A stretch of 64,000 bases of DNA, taken from NCBI RefSeq assembly GCF_020616155.1, contig NZ_CP085530.1, positions 1,865,001 through 1,929,000 on the forward strand, given 5' to 3'. Positions within the stretch are counted from its first letter, which is position 1, and every line of letters starts with the position of its first letter. Source of the stretch: Vogesella sp. XCS3 (lineage in GTDB: Bacteria; Pseudomonadota; Gammaproteobacteria; Burkholderiales; Chromobacteriaceae). Made by a program: the position numbers and the translations under genes. The notes beneath the pieces are model-generated. The model saw only the letters and a program-made list of their open reading frames with translations. It ran no database searches and was not told where the DNA came from. This document shows, piece by piece, positions 1 to 10,554 of the stretch.

Positions 1-483
1 GGCGATGACCTTGACGCTAATATCATTCTCGAGCTGCAGCAGCGGAATGTTGGCCGCAGGAATGTCCTGATAAGCGGCTGGAATCATCTTGCGTGCGCCA
101 GGCAGGTTGATCCACAGCTGAAAGCCGTGCATCAGGCCTTCTTCCTGTTCCGGCATTTCGGAATGGATCACCCCGCGCCCGGCTGTCATCCATTGCACGC
201 CACCAGGCCCGAGCAGGCCTTCATTACCGCCGCTGTCGCGGTGACGCATACGGCCTGCCAGCATATAGGTAACCGTTTCGAAGCCGCGATGCGGGTGCGG
301 CGGGAAACCGGCAATGTAATCGCCCGGGTTATCGGAGCGGAACTCGTCCAGCATCAGAAACGGGTCTAGCCGGCGCTGAAGGTCTTGCGTGAGCACGCGC
401 TTGAGCTTGACACCCGCGCCGTCGGACGTATCGCTACCTTGCACCAGACGCTCTACCTGGCGGGATTGGAATACCTTGCTCAT
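1..483 (-). CDS. Pirin family protein (C-terminal part lies outside the window)
   Basis: Reading from the ATG at 483 down to base 1 gives 161 uninterrupted codons beginning MSKVFQSRQVERLVQG. The metal-binding cupin core of pirins is plain: FPPHPHRGFETVTYMLAGRMRHRDS (residues about 60-84, shown here in part as HPHRGFETV), followed by GGVQWMTAGRGVIHSE. The histidines and glutamate of these two motifs bind Fe/metal in the family. Pirins are about 230-290 residues, so the C-terminal cupin half is beyond the left edge. Known members act as quercetinase-like dioxygenases or transcription cofactors; the role here is not deducible. A TTGGCCGCA word lies inside the gene at 50-58. An AAGGAGGC-like Shine-Dalgarno sits just before the start. 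Confidence 0.9.
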   Translation of the reverse strand, partial: MSKVFQSRQVERLVQGSDTSDGAGVKLKRVLTQDLQRRLDPFLMLDEFRSDNPGDYIAGFPPHPHRGFETVTYMLAGRMRHRDSGGNEGLLGPGGVQWMTAGRGVIHSEMPEQEEGLMHGFQLWINLPGARKMIPAAYQDIPAANIPLLQLENDISVKVIA

Positions 484-604
484 CACTGCCTCCTTGCTTG
501 ATTGCTGATAGCGACAATATACAAACATGGCCATGCTGATAAAAGATTAAAAAACTGCCGAGGCCTTTCAAATATTCCGAGCAAGCCAGCTACCTGCGGC
601 CAAT

Positions 605-634
605 ATGAAAAAACACCGCACATGGCGGTGTTTG
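605..634 (-). terminator. Intrinsic terminator of the EAL/HDOD gene
   Basis: A 9-bp stem (611-619 with 625-633) is followed on the minus strand by a run of T (the AAAAAA at 608-613 read on plus). It lies about 25 bases past the stop codon of the upstream gene and separates it from pirin. Confidence 0.7.
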
Positions 635-658
635 CTGTCACTGTCTGGCGCGGCAGAC

Positions 659-2071
659 TCAGTCCGCGTTTTGCCCCAGAATTTCCTGCGCCCAGACCAT
701 GGCGTCCAGATGAATGCGGTTTACGTCCTCCGCATCCAGCTTGAGCATGCGCGCCAGCGTGGTCATGCGCTCGTGGTTGTCTTGCTCGGCCGAAATCGCC
801 AGTGCCAGGTACGGTGCAAACAGGCCATGTTGATTGAGCAGCGCATCGATCACGGTAGGCGGCAGCTCCAGCGGCGACAGCGCATCGTTCAGCTCGACCT
901 GCATCAGCGAATCCAGCAGCGAGAACATGCCGGTAAGGAACAGGTGCTCGCACTCCAGCTTGTGGTTGCCGCCCTTTTGCCCCAACGCTTCCATAAAGCG
1001 CGCGCGGAACAGCGAGCGCTCCAGCAGTGCCAGCGAGCGGCCATCCTCGCTCTTGCGCGAGGTAAACAGCAGCATGGTCAGCCATTTGAACAAAGACTCG
1101 CGCCCCAGCAGCATGAGCGACTCTTCGATGGTCATGACCTTGCGCGACAGGCCATTCATCGGCGAGTTGATAAAGCGCAGCAGCTTGAATAGCAGCACCG
1201 AGTCCAGCTTGAACTGTGCGTCGATCTCGCGGCTTTCGGCACCGGCGCGCAAGAGGCGCATGATTTCCAGCACGCGCATCTGGCTGGCGTCGGCCTTGGC
1301 GTTGGGCACCGGGTGGAAGTTGGTAAGGAAGCTGCCCTGGTACAGCGCAAAGCGCTTGGCCGCGCCCGGCGTTTTCACGCACACGTCAAACTCTTCTGCC
1401 GAGCCGATATTGCGTGCGTACCAACGCGCCGCCGGGTACTTGCCTGGCAGCTGGTCCATAAAGGGGGCCAGCACTTCGTCGGCCGGGGCGGCAAAGTCCA
1501 TGATCAGCACATCCATGCGCGACAGCATATCGTCCTGCAGCGGCGGCGGCAGCACGCTATGGCCAAATAGTGCCGGCTCGATAGCAAAACGGCGGCCGGC
1601 CGCGCGATGCGCGTCGATCTTGCTGATGGTATCGACAGTAACCGGTTCGTCCATGGCCGGGTTCAGCACAAAAATCACCCGCTCGGCAGGAAAGCCTTCC
1701 AGTGCCGGGTCGCCCAGAGAAATGGTAGAGATATGCACCAGCGCACGGCGGAAAGCCAGCAGGCGGAACACGTCCATATTGATGAGCGTGCTGATCATCA
1801 GCCGGTCGAACTGCGACCACTGGCTAGCGCTGGATTCGCGGCGCTTCACCGCATCACGCACCATGAACTCGTAGGCCACCACGCGCAGCTGCATATCGTG
1901 CAGCGGCTGGTGCGTGACAAAGCCCAGGGTATGCGGCAGCACCGGTGCCGGCTCTGCCGCCGCCTGGCCGGCCGGGGTCGCCTTGCCTGCCCCCGGCACG
2001 GCGCCGGGCTCGTTGGCCGCAAGCGGTGTGTCTTCTTTGCGGGACAGCTTGTCAAACAGGTTTTTGAACAT
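659..2071 (-). CDS. EAL/HDOD domain signalling protein with degenerate EAL domain
   Basis: 470 residues. The N-terminal half resembles an EAL phosphodiesterase fold, but the signature is eroded: the position of the E-x-L motif reads YEFMVRD, and the metal-binding DDFGxG-type motifs are not visible, so c-di-GMP hydrolysis is unlikely. The C-terminal half (about residues 265-450) is an HDOD domain, with LLRFINSP and the TIEESLMLLG helix typical of the family. Proteins of this YuxH-like architecture are regulatory in beta- and gammaproteobacteria (c-di-GMP, motility or stress). The first 50 residues are a charged, Ala/Pro-rich linker. It is monocistronic in appearance, with a terminator downstream and aroC ending 40 bases upstream of it. 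Confidence 0.85.
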   Translation of the reverse strand: MFKNLFDKLSRKEDTPLAANEPGAVPGAGKATPAGQAAAEPAPVLPHTLGFVTHQPLHDMQLRVVAYEFMVRDAVKRRESSASQWSQFDRLMISTLINMDVFRLLAFRRALVHISTISLGDPALEGFPAERVIFVLNPAMDEPVTVDTISKIDAHRAAGRRFAIEPALFGHSVLPPPLQDDMLSRMDVLIMDFAAPADEVLAPFMDQLPGKYPAARWYARNIGSAEEFDVCVKTPGAAKRFALYQGSFLTNFHPVPNAKADASQMRVLEIMRLLRAGAESREIDAQFKLDSVLLFKLLRFINSPMNGLSRKVMTIEESLMLLGRESLFKWLTMLLFTSRKSEDGRSLALLERSLFRARFMEALGQKGGNHKLECEHLFLTGMFSLLDSLMQVELNDALSPLELPPTVIDALLNQHGLFAPYLALAISAEQDNHERMTTLARMLKLDAEDVNRIHLDAMVWAQEILGQNAD

Positions 2072-2110
2072 GGTCAGGCGTCCATCATGGTGCGATAGGT
2101 TAATGTCAAT

Positions 2111-3211
2111 TTAGCCGATGCTGCCGGGGATGCGCGGTGTATCCACCCGCACGTCACCACACTGCGCACGATGGCGTAGCGCATGGTCAATCAGCACCAG
2201 CGCCAGCATTGCCTCGGCAATAGGCGTGGCGCGAATGCCTACACACGGATCGTGGCGGCCATGGGTTTCTACCGTGATGGCTTCACCGGCCTTGTTGATG
2301 CTGCGGCGCGGCTGGGCAATGGACGAAGTCGGCTTGATCGCCATGGAGACTTCGATCTGCTGGCCGGTAGAGATGCCCCCCAGAATGCCGCCCGCGTGGT
2401 TACTGGCAAAGCCTTCGGGGGTAAGCTCGTCGCCGTGCTCGCTGCCGCGCTGGGTAACGCAGCCAAAACCGGCGCCGATTTCTACGCCTTTCACAGCGTT
2501 GATGTTCATCATGGCGTAGGCGATGTCGGCGTCCAGGCGGTCGTATACCGGCTCGCCCCAGCCTACCGGCACATTATCGGCCACCACGCGCAGGCGGGCG
2601 CCGACCGAGTCCAGGCTCTTGCGGATGCTGTCCATATACGCTTCCAGCTGCGGCACCACGCTGTCATCCGCGGCAAAGAACGGGTTGCTATCGACCAGAT
2701 CCCAGCTTTTGAACGGGATGGCGACGTCGCCGATCTGCGTCATATGGCCACGGATAACGATGCCGAACTGCTCTTTCAGCCACTTCTTGGCGATGGCACC
2801 GGCGGCCACGCGCACCGCGGTTTCACGGGCGGAAGAGCGGCCACCGCCACGCGGGTCGCGAATGCCGTACTTGTGCCAGTAGGTGTAGTCGGCGTGGCCG
2901 GGGCGGAAGGTGTCGGCGATATTGCCGTAGTCCTTGCTGCGCTGGTCTGTGTTGCGAATCAGCAGGGCGATGGGTGTACCGGTGGTTTTGCCTTCGTATA
3001 CGCCGGACAGTATCTCGACAGCGTCCGGCTCGCGGCGCTGGGTCACGTGGCGGCTGGTGCCTGGTTTGCGGCGGTCCAGCTCAAGCTGGATATCCGCTTC
3101 GGTCAGGGCCAGCCCCGGCGGGCAGCCATCCACAATGCAGCCGATTCCCGGGCCGTGGCTCTCGCCAAAAGAGGTAACAGTAAACAGCAAACCCATGCTA
3201 TTGCCAGACAT
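2111..3211 (-). CDS. aroC: Chorismate synthase
   Basis: Converts 5-enolpyruvylshikimate-3-phosphate to chorismate using reduced FMN, the last common step to Trp, Phe, Tyr and folate. The 366-residue protein starts [20 protein letters not shown], which contains family signature 1 ([10 protein letters not shown]). [12 protein letters not shown] and the later [19 protein letters not shown] match the FMN/substrate-binding blocks. An upstream in-frame ATG at 3256 would add 15 residues not found in the family, so the start at 3211 is preferred. The gene is on the same strand as the EAL/HDOD gene, with a 39-base gap. Confidence 0.96.
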   Translation of the reverse strand: MSGNSMGLLFTVTSFGESHGPGIGCIVDGCPPGLALTEADIQLELDRRKPGTSRHVTQRREPDAVEILSGVYEGKTTGTPIALLIRNTDQRSKDYGNIADTFRPGHADYTYWHKYGIRDPRGGGRSSARETAVRVAAGAIAKKWLKEQFGIVIRGHMTQIGDVAIPFKSWDLVDSNPFFAADDSVVPQLEAYMDSIRKSLDSVGARLRVVADNVPVGWGEPVYDRLDADIAYAMMNINAVKGVEIGAGFGCVTQRGSEHGDELTPEGFASNHAGGILGGISTGQQIEVSMAIKPTSSIAQPRRSINKAGEAITVETHGRHDPCVGIRATPIAEAMLALVLIDHALRHRAQCGDVRVDTPRIPGSIG

Positions 3212-3321
3212 CGCTTTATCCCTGAATTCTTGTGTGATCTCACGCGATTCTAGCATGGCTGGCTAGCGTTCGAGCGCCCGCCCTGCCGCTGGCAGGCAGA
3301 AGGTTGGCCGCAGCATACCGG

Positions 3322-3350
3322 CAAAACAAAACCCGGCCGCAGCCGGGTTC
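3322..3350 (-). terminator. Terminator of the kbl-tdh operon
   Basis: Stem 3330-3337 with 3342-3349 (AACCCGGC/GCCGGGTT), followed on the minus strand by TTTTGTTTTG. It sits about 30 bases past the tdh stop. A TTGGCCGCA word (3304-3312) lies just beyond it. Confidence 0.8.
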
Positions 3351-3382
3351 GATAAGCCATGCACGAGGTATCGTGCCCGTGC

Positions 3383-4408
3383 TTACTGCCAGTCCAGAAT
3401 CACCTTGCCGCTCTGGCCGGACAGCATGGCGGCAAAGCCGGCCTCGAAGTCGTCCACCTTGAAATGGTGGGTCACAATCGGGGTGATATCCAGCCCGGAC
3501 TGGATCAGCGCCACCATCTTGTACCAGGTTTCGAACATTTCGCGGCCGTAGATGCCCTTGATCTCCAGCCCTTTGAAGATGACCTGGTTCCAGTCGATGG
3601 AAGTGTTAGCAGGCGGAATACCCAGCAAGGCAACTTTGCCGCCGTGGTTCATCACATCCAGCATCTGGCGGAAGGCGTGCGGGTTGCCGGACATTTCCAG
3701 GCCCACGTCGAAGCCTTCAGTCATGTGCAGCTCCTGCATCACGGCTTTCAGGTCTTCGCGGCCAACGTTCACGGCGCGGGTGGCGCCCATCTGGCGCGCC
3801 AGGTCCAGGCGGTAGTCGTTGACGTCGGTAATCACCACATGGCGGGCGCCCACGTGCTTGGCGATAGCCACCGCCATGATGCCGATCGGGCCTGCGCCGG
3901 TAATCAGTACGTCCTCGCCCACCAAATTGAAGCTCAGTGCGGTGTGCACGGCATTGCCGAACGGGTCGAAGATGGAGGCCAGGTCGTCGGAAATGTCATC
4001 CGGAATCGGGAAGGCGTTGAACGCCGGAATCACCAGGTATTCGGCAAACGCGCCTTCGCGGTTCACGCCCACACCGGTGGTATTGCGGCACAGGTGGCGG
4101 CGGCCGGCGCGGCAGTTACGGCAGTAACCGCAGGTGATGTGGCCTTCGCCGGATACGCGCTGGCCAATGGTAAAGCCCTGCACTTCCGAGCCCATGCCGG
4201 CCACCACGCCCACGTACTCGTGGCCTACGTGCATCGGCACCGGGATGGTTTTCTGTGCCCAGTCGTCCCAGTTCCAGATATGGATGTCGGTACCGCAAAT
4301 GGCGGTTTTGGTGATCTTGATCAGCAGGTCGTTATGGCCCACTTCCGGCATTGGTACATCGGTCATGCTCAGGCCGGGTGCGGCCTGCAGTTTGGCGAGT
4401 GCTTTCAT
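3383..4408 (-). CDS. tdh: L-threonine 3-dehydrogenase
   Basis: NAD-dependent oxidation of L-threonine to 2-amino-3-ketobutyrate, first step of threonine conversion to glycine. 341 residues, the family length. Zinc alcohol-dehydrogenase features: catalytic-zinc GHEYVG motif, structural-zinc cluster [15 protein letters not shown], Rossmann [13 protein letters not shown]. The start at 4408 ([13 protein letters not shown]) has AGGAG ten bases upstream; an upstream ATG adds 14 residues absent from homologues. It follows kbl on the same strand, the usual kbl-tdh order, but with a 137-base spacer that contains a hairpin element. Confidence 0.96.
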   Translation of the reverse strand: MKALAKLQAAPGLSMTDVPMPEVGHNDLLIKITKTAICGTDIHIWNWDDWAQKTIPVPMHVGHEYVGVVAGMGSEVQGFTIGQRVSGEGHITCGYCRNCRAGRRHLCRNTTGVGVNREGAFAEYLVIPAFNAFPIPDDISDDLASIFDPFGNAVHTALSFNLVGEDVLITGAGPIGIMAVAIAKHVGARHVVITDVNDYRLDLARQMGATRAVNVGREDLKAVMQELHMTEGFDVGLEMSGNPHAFRQMLDVMNHGGKVALLGIPPANTSIDWNQVIFKGLEIKGIYGREMFETWYKMVALIQSGLDITPIVTHHFKVDDFEAGFAAMLSGQSGKVILDWQ

Positions 4409-4422
4409 GCAATTACTCCTGT

Positions 4423-4536
4423 GTTTTGCCACGGAACCACACGGAACCACACGGACAAGCTAGCCCGCCAGCCGCAGCGTAATGGGGTAGCGGCAAGGCA
4501 GTGTCCGGTGTGTTTTCGTGTCTTTCGTGGCAAAGA
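4423..4536. repeat. Hairpin-forming interspersed element between kbl and tdh
   Basis: The ends are an inverted repeat: TTTGCCACG at 4425-4433 and CGTGGCAAA at 4526-4534. Internal arms CACACGGACA (4448-4457) and TGTCCGGTGTG (4502-4512) also pair with one bulge. The left arm has a short direct repeat (CACGGAACCA twice). The same CCACGGAA...CACAC...ACACGG wording occurs at 48875-48964 before ettA, so this looks like a member of a dispersed family. Confidence 0.55.
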
Positions 4537-4545
4537 ATCATTTGG

Positions 4546-5745
4546 TCAAATCACGCCCAGTTTGCGGCCAACCTTGATGAAGGCGGCTACGGTGTGCTGC
4601 ACCTGCTCCAGCGTGTGGCCGGCGGACATCTGGGTACGGATGCGCGCCTTGCCCTTGGGCACTACCGGGTAGGAGAAGCCGGTGACAAACACGCCTTCGT
4701 CCAGCAGGGCCGCAGCCATATCGCCCGCCAGTTTGGCATCGCCCAGCATCACCGGAATGATGGGGTGCTGCCCCGGCACCAGGGTAAAGCCGGCGTCGCT
4801 CATGGCGCTGCGGAAGTAATCGGCATTACGTTTGAGGTTGGCACGCAGCGTGTCGCCCTCTTCGGTTTGCAGAATCTGCAGCACTTTCAGGCTGGCGGCG
4901 GTAATGGCTGGCGCCAGGGTGTTGGAAAACAGATAAGGGCGCGAGCGCTGGCGCAGCAGGTCTACGATAGGCTGGCGCGCCGATACATAACCGCCCGATG
5001 CCCCGCCCAGCGCCTTGCCCAGCGTACCGGTGTAGATATCCACACGGTCGGCCACGCCGCACAGCTCGGGGGTACCGGCACCGCTGTCACCGATAAAACC
5101 TACCGCGTGCGAGTCGTCCACCATCACGATGGCACCGTAGCGCTCGGCCACGTCGCACAGGGTTTTCAGGTCGGCGATGATGCCGTCCATGGAGAACACG
5201 CCGTCGGTCACCACCAGCTTGAAGCGCGCGCCAGCGGCGTCGGCAGCTTGCAGCTGGGCTTCCAGGTCGGCCATATCGTTATTCTTGTAACGGAAGCGCT
5301 TGGCTTTGCACAGGCGCACGCCATCAATGATGGAGGCGTGGTTCAGCTCGTCCGAGATCACCGCGTCTTCTTCGGTGAGCAGGGTTTCGAATACACCACC
5401 GTTAGCGTCGAAGCAGCTGGAGTACAGGATGGTGTCGTCGGTGCCCAGAAAGCCGGAAATCGCCGCTTCCAGGTCTTTGTGCACCTGCTGGGTACCGCAG
5501 ATAAAGCGTACCGAGGCACAGCCGTAACCGTAGTCGTCCAGGCCCTGCTTGGCCGCGGCAATCAGGCGCGCGTCGTCGGCCAGGCCCAGGTAGTTGTTGG
5601 CGCAGAAGTTCAGCACATCACGGCCACCGCTCAGGGTGATGCCGGCGCGTTGCGGGGTAGCAATCACGCGCTCCGGTTTTTCAAAACCGTCAGCACGGAT
5701 ATGCGCCAGCGTGGCTTGCAGATGGGCGAGGTAGGTATGGTTCAT
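4546..5745 (-). CDS. kbl: 2-amino-3-ketobutyrate CoA ligase (glycine C-acetyltransferase)
   Basis: PLP enzyme splitting 2-amino-3-ketobutyrate with CoA into glycine and acetyl-CoA, the partner reaction of Tdh. 399 residues. Alpha-oxoamine synthase features: [11 protein letters not shown] near the N-terminus, [10 protein letters not shown], and the PLP lysine in [15 protein letters not shown]. The start [13 protein letters not shown] fits the family. It is first in the kbl-tdh pair. The 176 bases upstream, shared with the divergent small cysteine-rich gene, must hold its promoter. Confidence 0.96.
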   Translation of the reverse strand: MNHTYLAHLQATLAHIRADGFEKPERVIATPQRAGITLSGGRDVLNFCANNYLGLADDARLIAAAKQGLDDYGYGCASVRFICGTQQVHKDLEAAISGFLGTDDTILYSSCFDANGGVFETLLTEEDAVISDELNHASIIDGVRLCKAKRFRYKNNDMADLEAQLQAADAAGARFKLVVTDGVFSMDGIIADLKTLCDVAERYGAIVMVDDSHAVGFIGDSGAGTPELCGVADRVDIYTGTLGKALGGASGGYVSARQPIVDLLRQRSRPYLFSNTLAPAITAASLKVLQILQTEEGDTLRANLKRNADYFRSAMSDAGFTLVPGQHPIIPVMLGDAKLAGDMAAALLDEGVFVTGFSYPVVPKGKARIRTQMSAGHTLEQVQHTVAAFIKVGRKLGVI

Positions 5746-5921
5746 GGGCTATCCCTGTGGTGTGGCAGGTGCCGTACTGCGGCACGGCTGCAATGTTTCT
5801 GTCACCATTCTAGACCCCTGCCCGCCACATTATCAGGGACAGTTTCGCGCGATTTTCCGGGGGTGAGTGTTACCGTGCCGTGCGACAATAGCCAGCCCCT
5901 GACTACCCTGCCCGTTCTGCC

Positions 5922-6110
5922 GTGAGCCAGCCTGCCACTCCCCCACAATGCCGCCACTGCCAGCACTATTACATTACGCACGATGCGCGCTTTCCTTACG
6001 GCTGCCGTGCCATGCAGATCAAGAGCAAGCGCTCGCCGGTACTGGATGTACAGGAAGCGACCGGCCGCCAGTGCGTGATGTTTGTGGCCAAGCCGGCGCG
6101 CCAGCCATAA
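5922..6110 (+). CDS. Small cysteine-rich conserved protein, GTG start
   Basis: 62 residues from a GTG codon. Four cysteines (C10, C13, C28, C51) in CRHCQHYYITHD, PYGCRAM and TGRQC form a likely zinc ribbon. I recognise this as a type of short conserved protein found in betaproteobacteria and deltaproteobacteria but know no function for it. Coding support comes from the conserved-looking C-x2-C / P-x-G-C pattern, a clean stop before the hairpin at 6116-6133, and no competing gene on the other strand. It is convergent with hemB. Confidence 0.65.
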   Translation: MSQPATPPQCRHCQHYYITHDARFPYGCRAMQIKSKRSPVLDVQEATGRQCVMFVAKPARQP

Positions 6111-6112
6111 AA

Positions 6113-6137
6113 AATGCGGCCAAGGTTGGCCGCATTG
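6113..6137. terminator. Inverted pair of the TTGGCCGCA word between two convergent genes
   Basis: TGCGGCCAA (6115-6123) faces TTGGCCGCA (6126-6134) across two bases, giving a 9-bp hairpin. A-rich sequence flanks it on the left (AAAAAA, 6108-6114), so the U-tract favours termination of hemB on the minus strand. Both convergent genes end beside it. Confidence 0.7.
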
Positions 6138-6158
6138 CAAAGAAATCAGGGCGGGGGT

Positions 6159-7510
<1,352 letters not shown>

Positions 7511-7525
7511 GGTGTGTCCGCAATG

Positions 7526-7550
7526 AAAAACGCCGGGGTAGCCCCGGCGT
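7526..7550 (-). terminator. Terminator of the alanine symporter gene
   Basis: Nine- to ten-base stem (7530-7538 with 7541-7550) with a 2-base loop, followed on the minus strand by TTTTTCATT. Confidence 0.75.
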
Positions 7551-7579
7551 GTCAAGTTTGATTGGTAAGTCGAAGGATA

Positions 7580-9070
7580 TCAGACCTTGTCGTATACCGG
7601 TTGGCCGCCATGCTGACGCTCGGCTTCCAGATTGTCTTCTGCCTGGTGGCCGGTCCAGTAGTCGGCATTCTTGATGCCCAGCTTCTCTGGATGGAACACC
7701 GGGTCCAGACCCTGCGCTTTTTGCGCTTCGTAATCGCGCAGCGCAATAAAGGCCGGTTTCTGCAGCAACAGGATGGCGGCAATGTTCATCCACGCCATCA
7801 TGCCCACACCGATATCGCCCAGGCCCCAGGCCAGGTCAGCCGTTTTCACGGTGCCGTATACCACGGTAGCCATGATGCCTACTTTCAGTACCAGGGTCAG
7901 CCATGGGCGGTTTACCTTGCGGCTCAGGTAGGCGATGTTGGTTTCGGCAATGTAGTAGTAAGCGATGATGGTGGTGAAGGCAAAGAAGAACAGTGCCACC
8001 GCCACAAACACGCTACCAAAGCCCGGCATGATGTTTTCCATGGCGGTCTGCACATACCCAGGGCCTGCTGCCACACCGGCAATACCGGTGAACATGGCCT
8101 GACCATCCGGGCCTTGTACGTTGTACTGGCCGGTAATCAGCAGCATGAAGGCGGTAGCCGAGCATACGAACAGGGTATCGATGTAGACCGAGAACGCCTG
8201 CACCAGGCCTTGCTTGGCAGGGTGGGATACCGCAGCGGCAGACGAAGCGTGCGGGCCGGTACCCTGGCCAGCTTCGTTGGAATACACACCACGCTTCACG
8301 CCCCACTGGATCGCCAGACCCAGGATGGCGCCAAAGCCGGCATCCATACCGAAGGCACTCTTGAAGATCAGGCTCAGCACGTGTGGCAGCTGATCAATAT
8401 GCAAGGCCACAATCACGCAGGCCACAATGATGTAGGCCAGTGCCATGAACGGCACCACGATCTCGGCAAACTTGGCGATACGCTTCACGCCGCCAAAGAT
8501 GATGAAGCCCAACATCAGCGCCAGGATGGCTGCGGTGACATTAGGATCAATGCCCAAGGCTTTTTCCAGACCGGCACCAATGGAGTTGGACTGGGTACCC
8601 GGCAGCAGCACGCCGCAGGCAAAGATGGTTGCAATCGCAAACACGATGGCAAACGGCTTCATACCCAGGCCTTTTTCAATGTAGAAAGCCGGGCCGCCAC
8701 GGTACTCGCCATTGATCTTCTCTTTGTAGATCTGGCCGAGGGTGGATTCGACAAACGCCGAGCTGGCGCCCAGGAAGGCTACCATCCACATCCAGAAGAT
8801 GGCGCCGGGGCCACCAAAGGTGATGGCTGTGGCCACACCGGCAATGTTGCCGGTACCCACACGGCCAGCCAGGGTCATGGCCAGCGCCTGGAACGACGAT
8901 ACGCCGCTGCTATCGCTTTTGCCGTCAAACATCAGGCGGATCATTTCGCCAAAATGGCGTACTTGCGCGAAACGGCTACGGATAGAGAAATACAGGCCAA
9001 CGCCAAGGCAAAGGAAAATCAGCCCTTTGCTCCAGATCCAGCCGTTCAGAAAATCGACTAACTCCTGCAT
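7580..9070 (-). CDS. Sodium:alanine symporter family (AGCS) transporter
   Basis: 496-residue inner-membrane protein, about 10-11 hydrophobic segments. Family signatures are clear: GRVGTGNIAGVATAI and later SNEAGQGTGPHASSAAA. It should import alanine or glycine with sodium. The start at 9070 (MQELVDFLNGWIW) has AGGAG upstream; an extension to 9178 is hydrophilic and unrelated. It appears to be transcribed alone, with its own terminator. Substrate is inferred from the family; the exact amino acid cannot be read from the sequence. Confidence 0.93.
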   Translation of the reverse strand: MQELVDFLNGWIWSKGLIFLCLGVGLYFSIRSRFAQVRHFGEMIRLMFDGKSDSSGVSSFQALAMTLAGRVGTGNIAGVATAITFGGPGAIFWMWMVAFLGASSAFVESTLGQIYKEKINGEYRGGPAFYIEKGLGMKPFAIVFAIATIFACGVLLPGTQSNSIGAGLEKALGIDPNVTAAILALMLGFIIFGGVKRIAKFAEIVVPFMALAYIIVACVIVALHIDQLPHVLSLIFKSAFGMDAGFGAILGLAIQWGVKRGVYSNEAGQGTGPHASSAAAVSHPAKQGLVQAFSVYIDTLFVCSATAFMLLITGQYNVQGPDGQAMFTGIAGVAAGPGYVQTAMENIMPGFGSVFVAVALFFFAFTTIIAYYYIAETNIAYLSRKVNRPWLTLVLKVGIMATVVYGTVKTADLAWGLGDIGVGMMAWMNIAAILLLQKPAFIALRDYEAQKAQGLDPVFHPEKLGIKNADYWTGHQAEDNLEAERQHGGQPVYDKV

Positions 9071-9270
9071 GTTTGCTCCTTTGATGTCAGGTATTTGCTT
9101 TCCCACAAAGCCGGTAGCCTGGTCGGGGCTACCGCATCGCGCAGGTCGTTGTCGCCCGCTTTGCGAAGCCGCAACCATACTGAAACAAAACCTGTAGAGC
9201 TAGACGCCTGGATACATTAACCATTATTTGTCAGACAATCGCCGCCACGCGCACGATGATTGCCGGAAAA

Positions 9271-9307
9271 TAAAAAAACGCACCGCGGGTAAACCCTGGC
9301 GGTGCGT
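9271..9307 (-). terminator. Terminator of the dnaJ transcription unit
   Basis: Stem ACGCACCGC (9278-9286) with GCGGTGCGT (9299-9307), followed on the minus strand by TTTTTTTA. It lies immediately past dnaJ. Confidence 0.85.
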
Positions 9308-9334
9308 CCTGGCTACAACAATATTTCGATAAGC

Positions 9335-10456
9335 TTAACCGAAGAAATCCTTCAGCTTGTCGACAAACGACTTGGCACGCGGGGTGTGGGTAGCCACATC
9401 ACCCTGGCTGATCGCCTCGAATTCGCGCAGCAGCTCGCGCTGGCGCTCGGTCAGGTTCACCGGGGTTTCCACCACCACGTGGCACATCAGGTCGCCAATG
9501 TCGGCGCCACGCACCGATTTCACGCCCTTGCCACGCACGCGGTAAACGCGGCCGCTCTGCGTTTCGGCAGCGATCTTCACCTTCACCATGCCGTCCAGCG
9601 TCGGGATTTCCACCTCGCCACCCAGCGCGGCTACGGTAAAGCTGATCGGCATTTCGCAGTGCAGGTCTTTGCCATCGCGCTCGAACACGCTGTGCTTCTT
9701 GACGTGCACGACCACGAACAAATCGCCGGACGGGCCGCCGTTCTGGCCCGGCTCACCCTCGCCGGACAGGCGGATGCGGTCACCCTCATCCACACCAGCA
9801 GGAATCTTCACGTTCAGCGTCTTGTGCGTCTTCACCTGGCCGGCACCGTGGCACTTGTGGCACGGGTCGGTAATCTGCTTGCCGCTGCCATGGCAGGTAG
9901 GGCAGGTTTGCTGGATGGAGAAGAAGCCCTGGCTCATGCGTACCTGGCCGTGGCCACCGCAGGTGGTACACGTTTTCGGTTGGGTGCCTGGTTTGGCGCC
10001 GCTGCCGTGGCACACGTCGCAGCTTTCATGCGACGGGATGCGGATCTGCTTTTCGCAGCCGCGCGCGGCTTCTTCCAGCGTGATTTCCATGTTGTAACGC
10101 AGGTCGGAGCCACGGTACACATTGCTGCGCCCGCCACGGCCACCACCGCCGCCACCAAAGATATCGCTGAAAATATCGCCGAAATCAAAGCCGCCAAAGC
10201 CCTGGCCGCCACCGCCCATACCGGCTTGCGGGTCCACGCCGGCGTGGCCGTACTGGTCGTAGGCGGCACGCTTTTGCGGGTCGGACAAGATCTCGTAGGC
10301 TTCCTTGCCTTCCTTGAACTTGTCTTCTGCTTCCTTGCTGTCCGGGTTACGGTCCGGGTGGTACTTCATCGCCAGCTTGCGATAGGCCTTCTTGATGTCG
10401 TCGTCCGACGCATCGCGATTGACGCCCAGTACCTCGTAGAAATCCTTTTTCGCCAT
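9335..10456 (-). CDS. dnaJ: Chaperone DnaJ (Hsp40)
   Basis: Co-chaperone that delivers unfolded clients to DnaK and stimulates its ATPase. 373 residues. J domain at residues 1-70 with the HPD motif (KYHPDRNPD), then a Gly/Phe-rich linker (about 75-120), four CxxCxGxG zinc repeats ([32 protein letters not shown], about 145-210), and the C-terminal client-binding domain. It follows dnaK after 98 bases that contain a hairpin terminator, so expression relative to dnaK is probably reduced. Confidence 0.98.
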   Translation of the reverse strand: MAKKDFYEVLGVNRDASDDDIKKAYRKLAMKYHPDRNPDSKEAEDKFKEGKEAYEILSDPQKRAAYDQYGHAGVDPQAGMGGGGQGFGGFDFGDIFSDIFGGGGGGRGGRSNVYRGSDLRYNMEITLEEAARGCEKQIRIPSHESCDVCHGSGAKPGTQPKTCTTCGGHGQVRMSQGFFSIQQTCPTCHGSGKQITDPCHKCHGAGQVKTHKTLNVKIPAGVDEGDRIRLSGEGEPGQNGGPSGDLFVVVHVKKHSVFERDGKDLHCEMPISFTVAALGGEVEIPTLDGMVKVKIAAETQSGRVYRVRGKGVKSVRGADIGDLMCHVVVETPVNLTERQRELLREFEAISQGDVATHTPRAKSFVDKLKDFFG

Positions 10457-10500
10457 GCTGTCTCACCTCGCGCCAACCATCAGGGTTGGCCGCATATCAT

Positions 10501-10537
10501 GGAAAAGGCACAGCGCCCCCGAAAGGGCCTGTGCCTT
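10501..10537 (-). terminator. Terminator or attenuating hairpin between dnaK and dnaJ
   Basis: AAGGCACAG (10505-10513) pairs with CTGTGCCTT (10529-10537); on the minus strand it is followed by TTCC, a weak U-tract. Partial read-through into dnaJ is likely. A TTGGCCGCA word (10487-10495) lies next to it. Confidence 0.6.
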
Positions 10538-10554
10538 GCCGTTATCGCAGAAGC

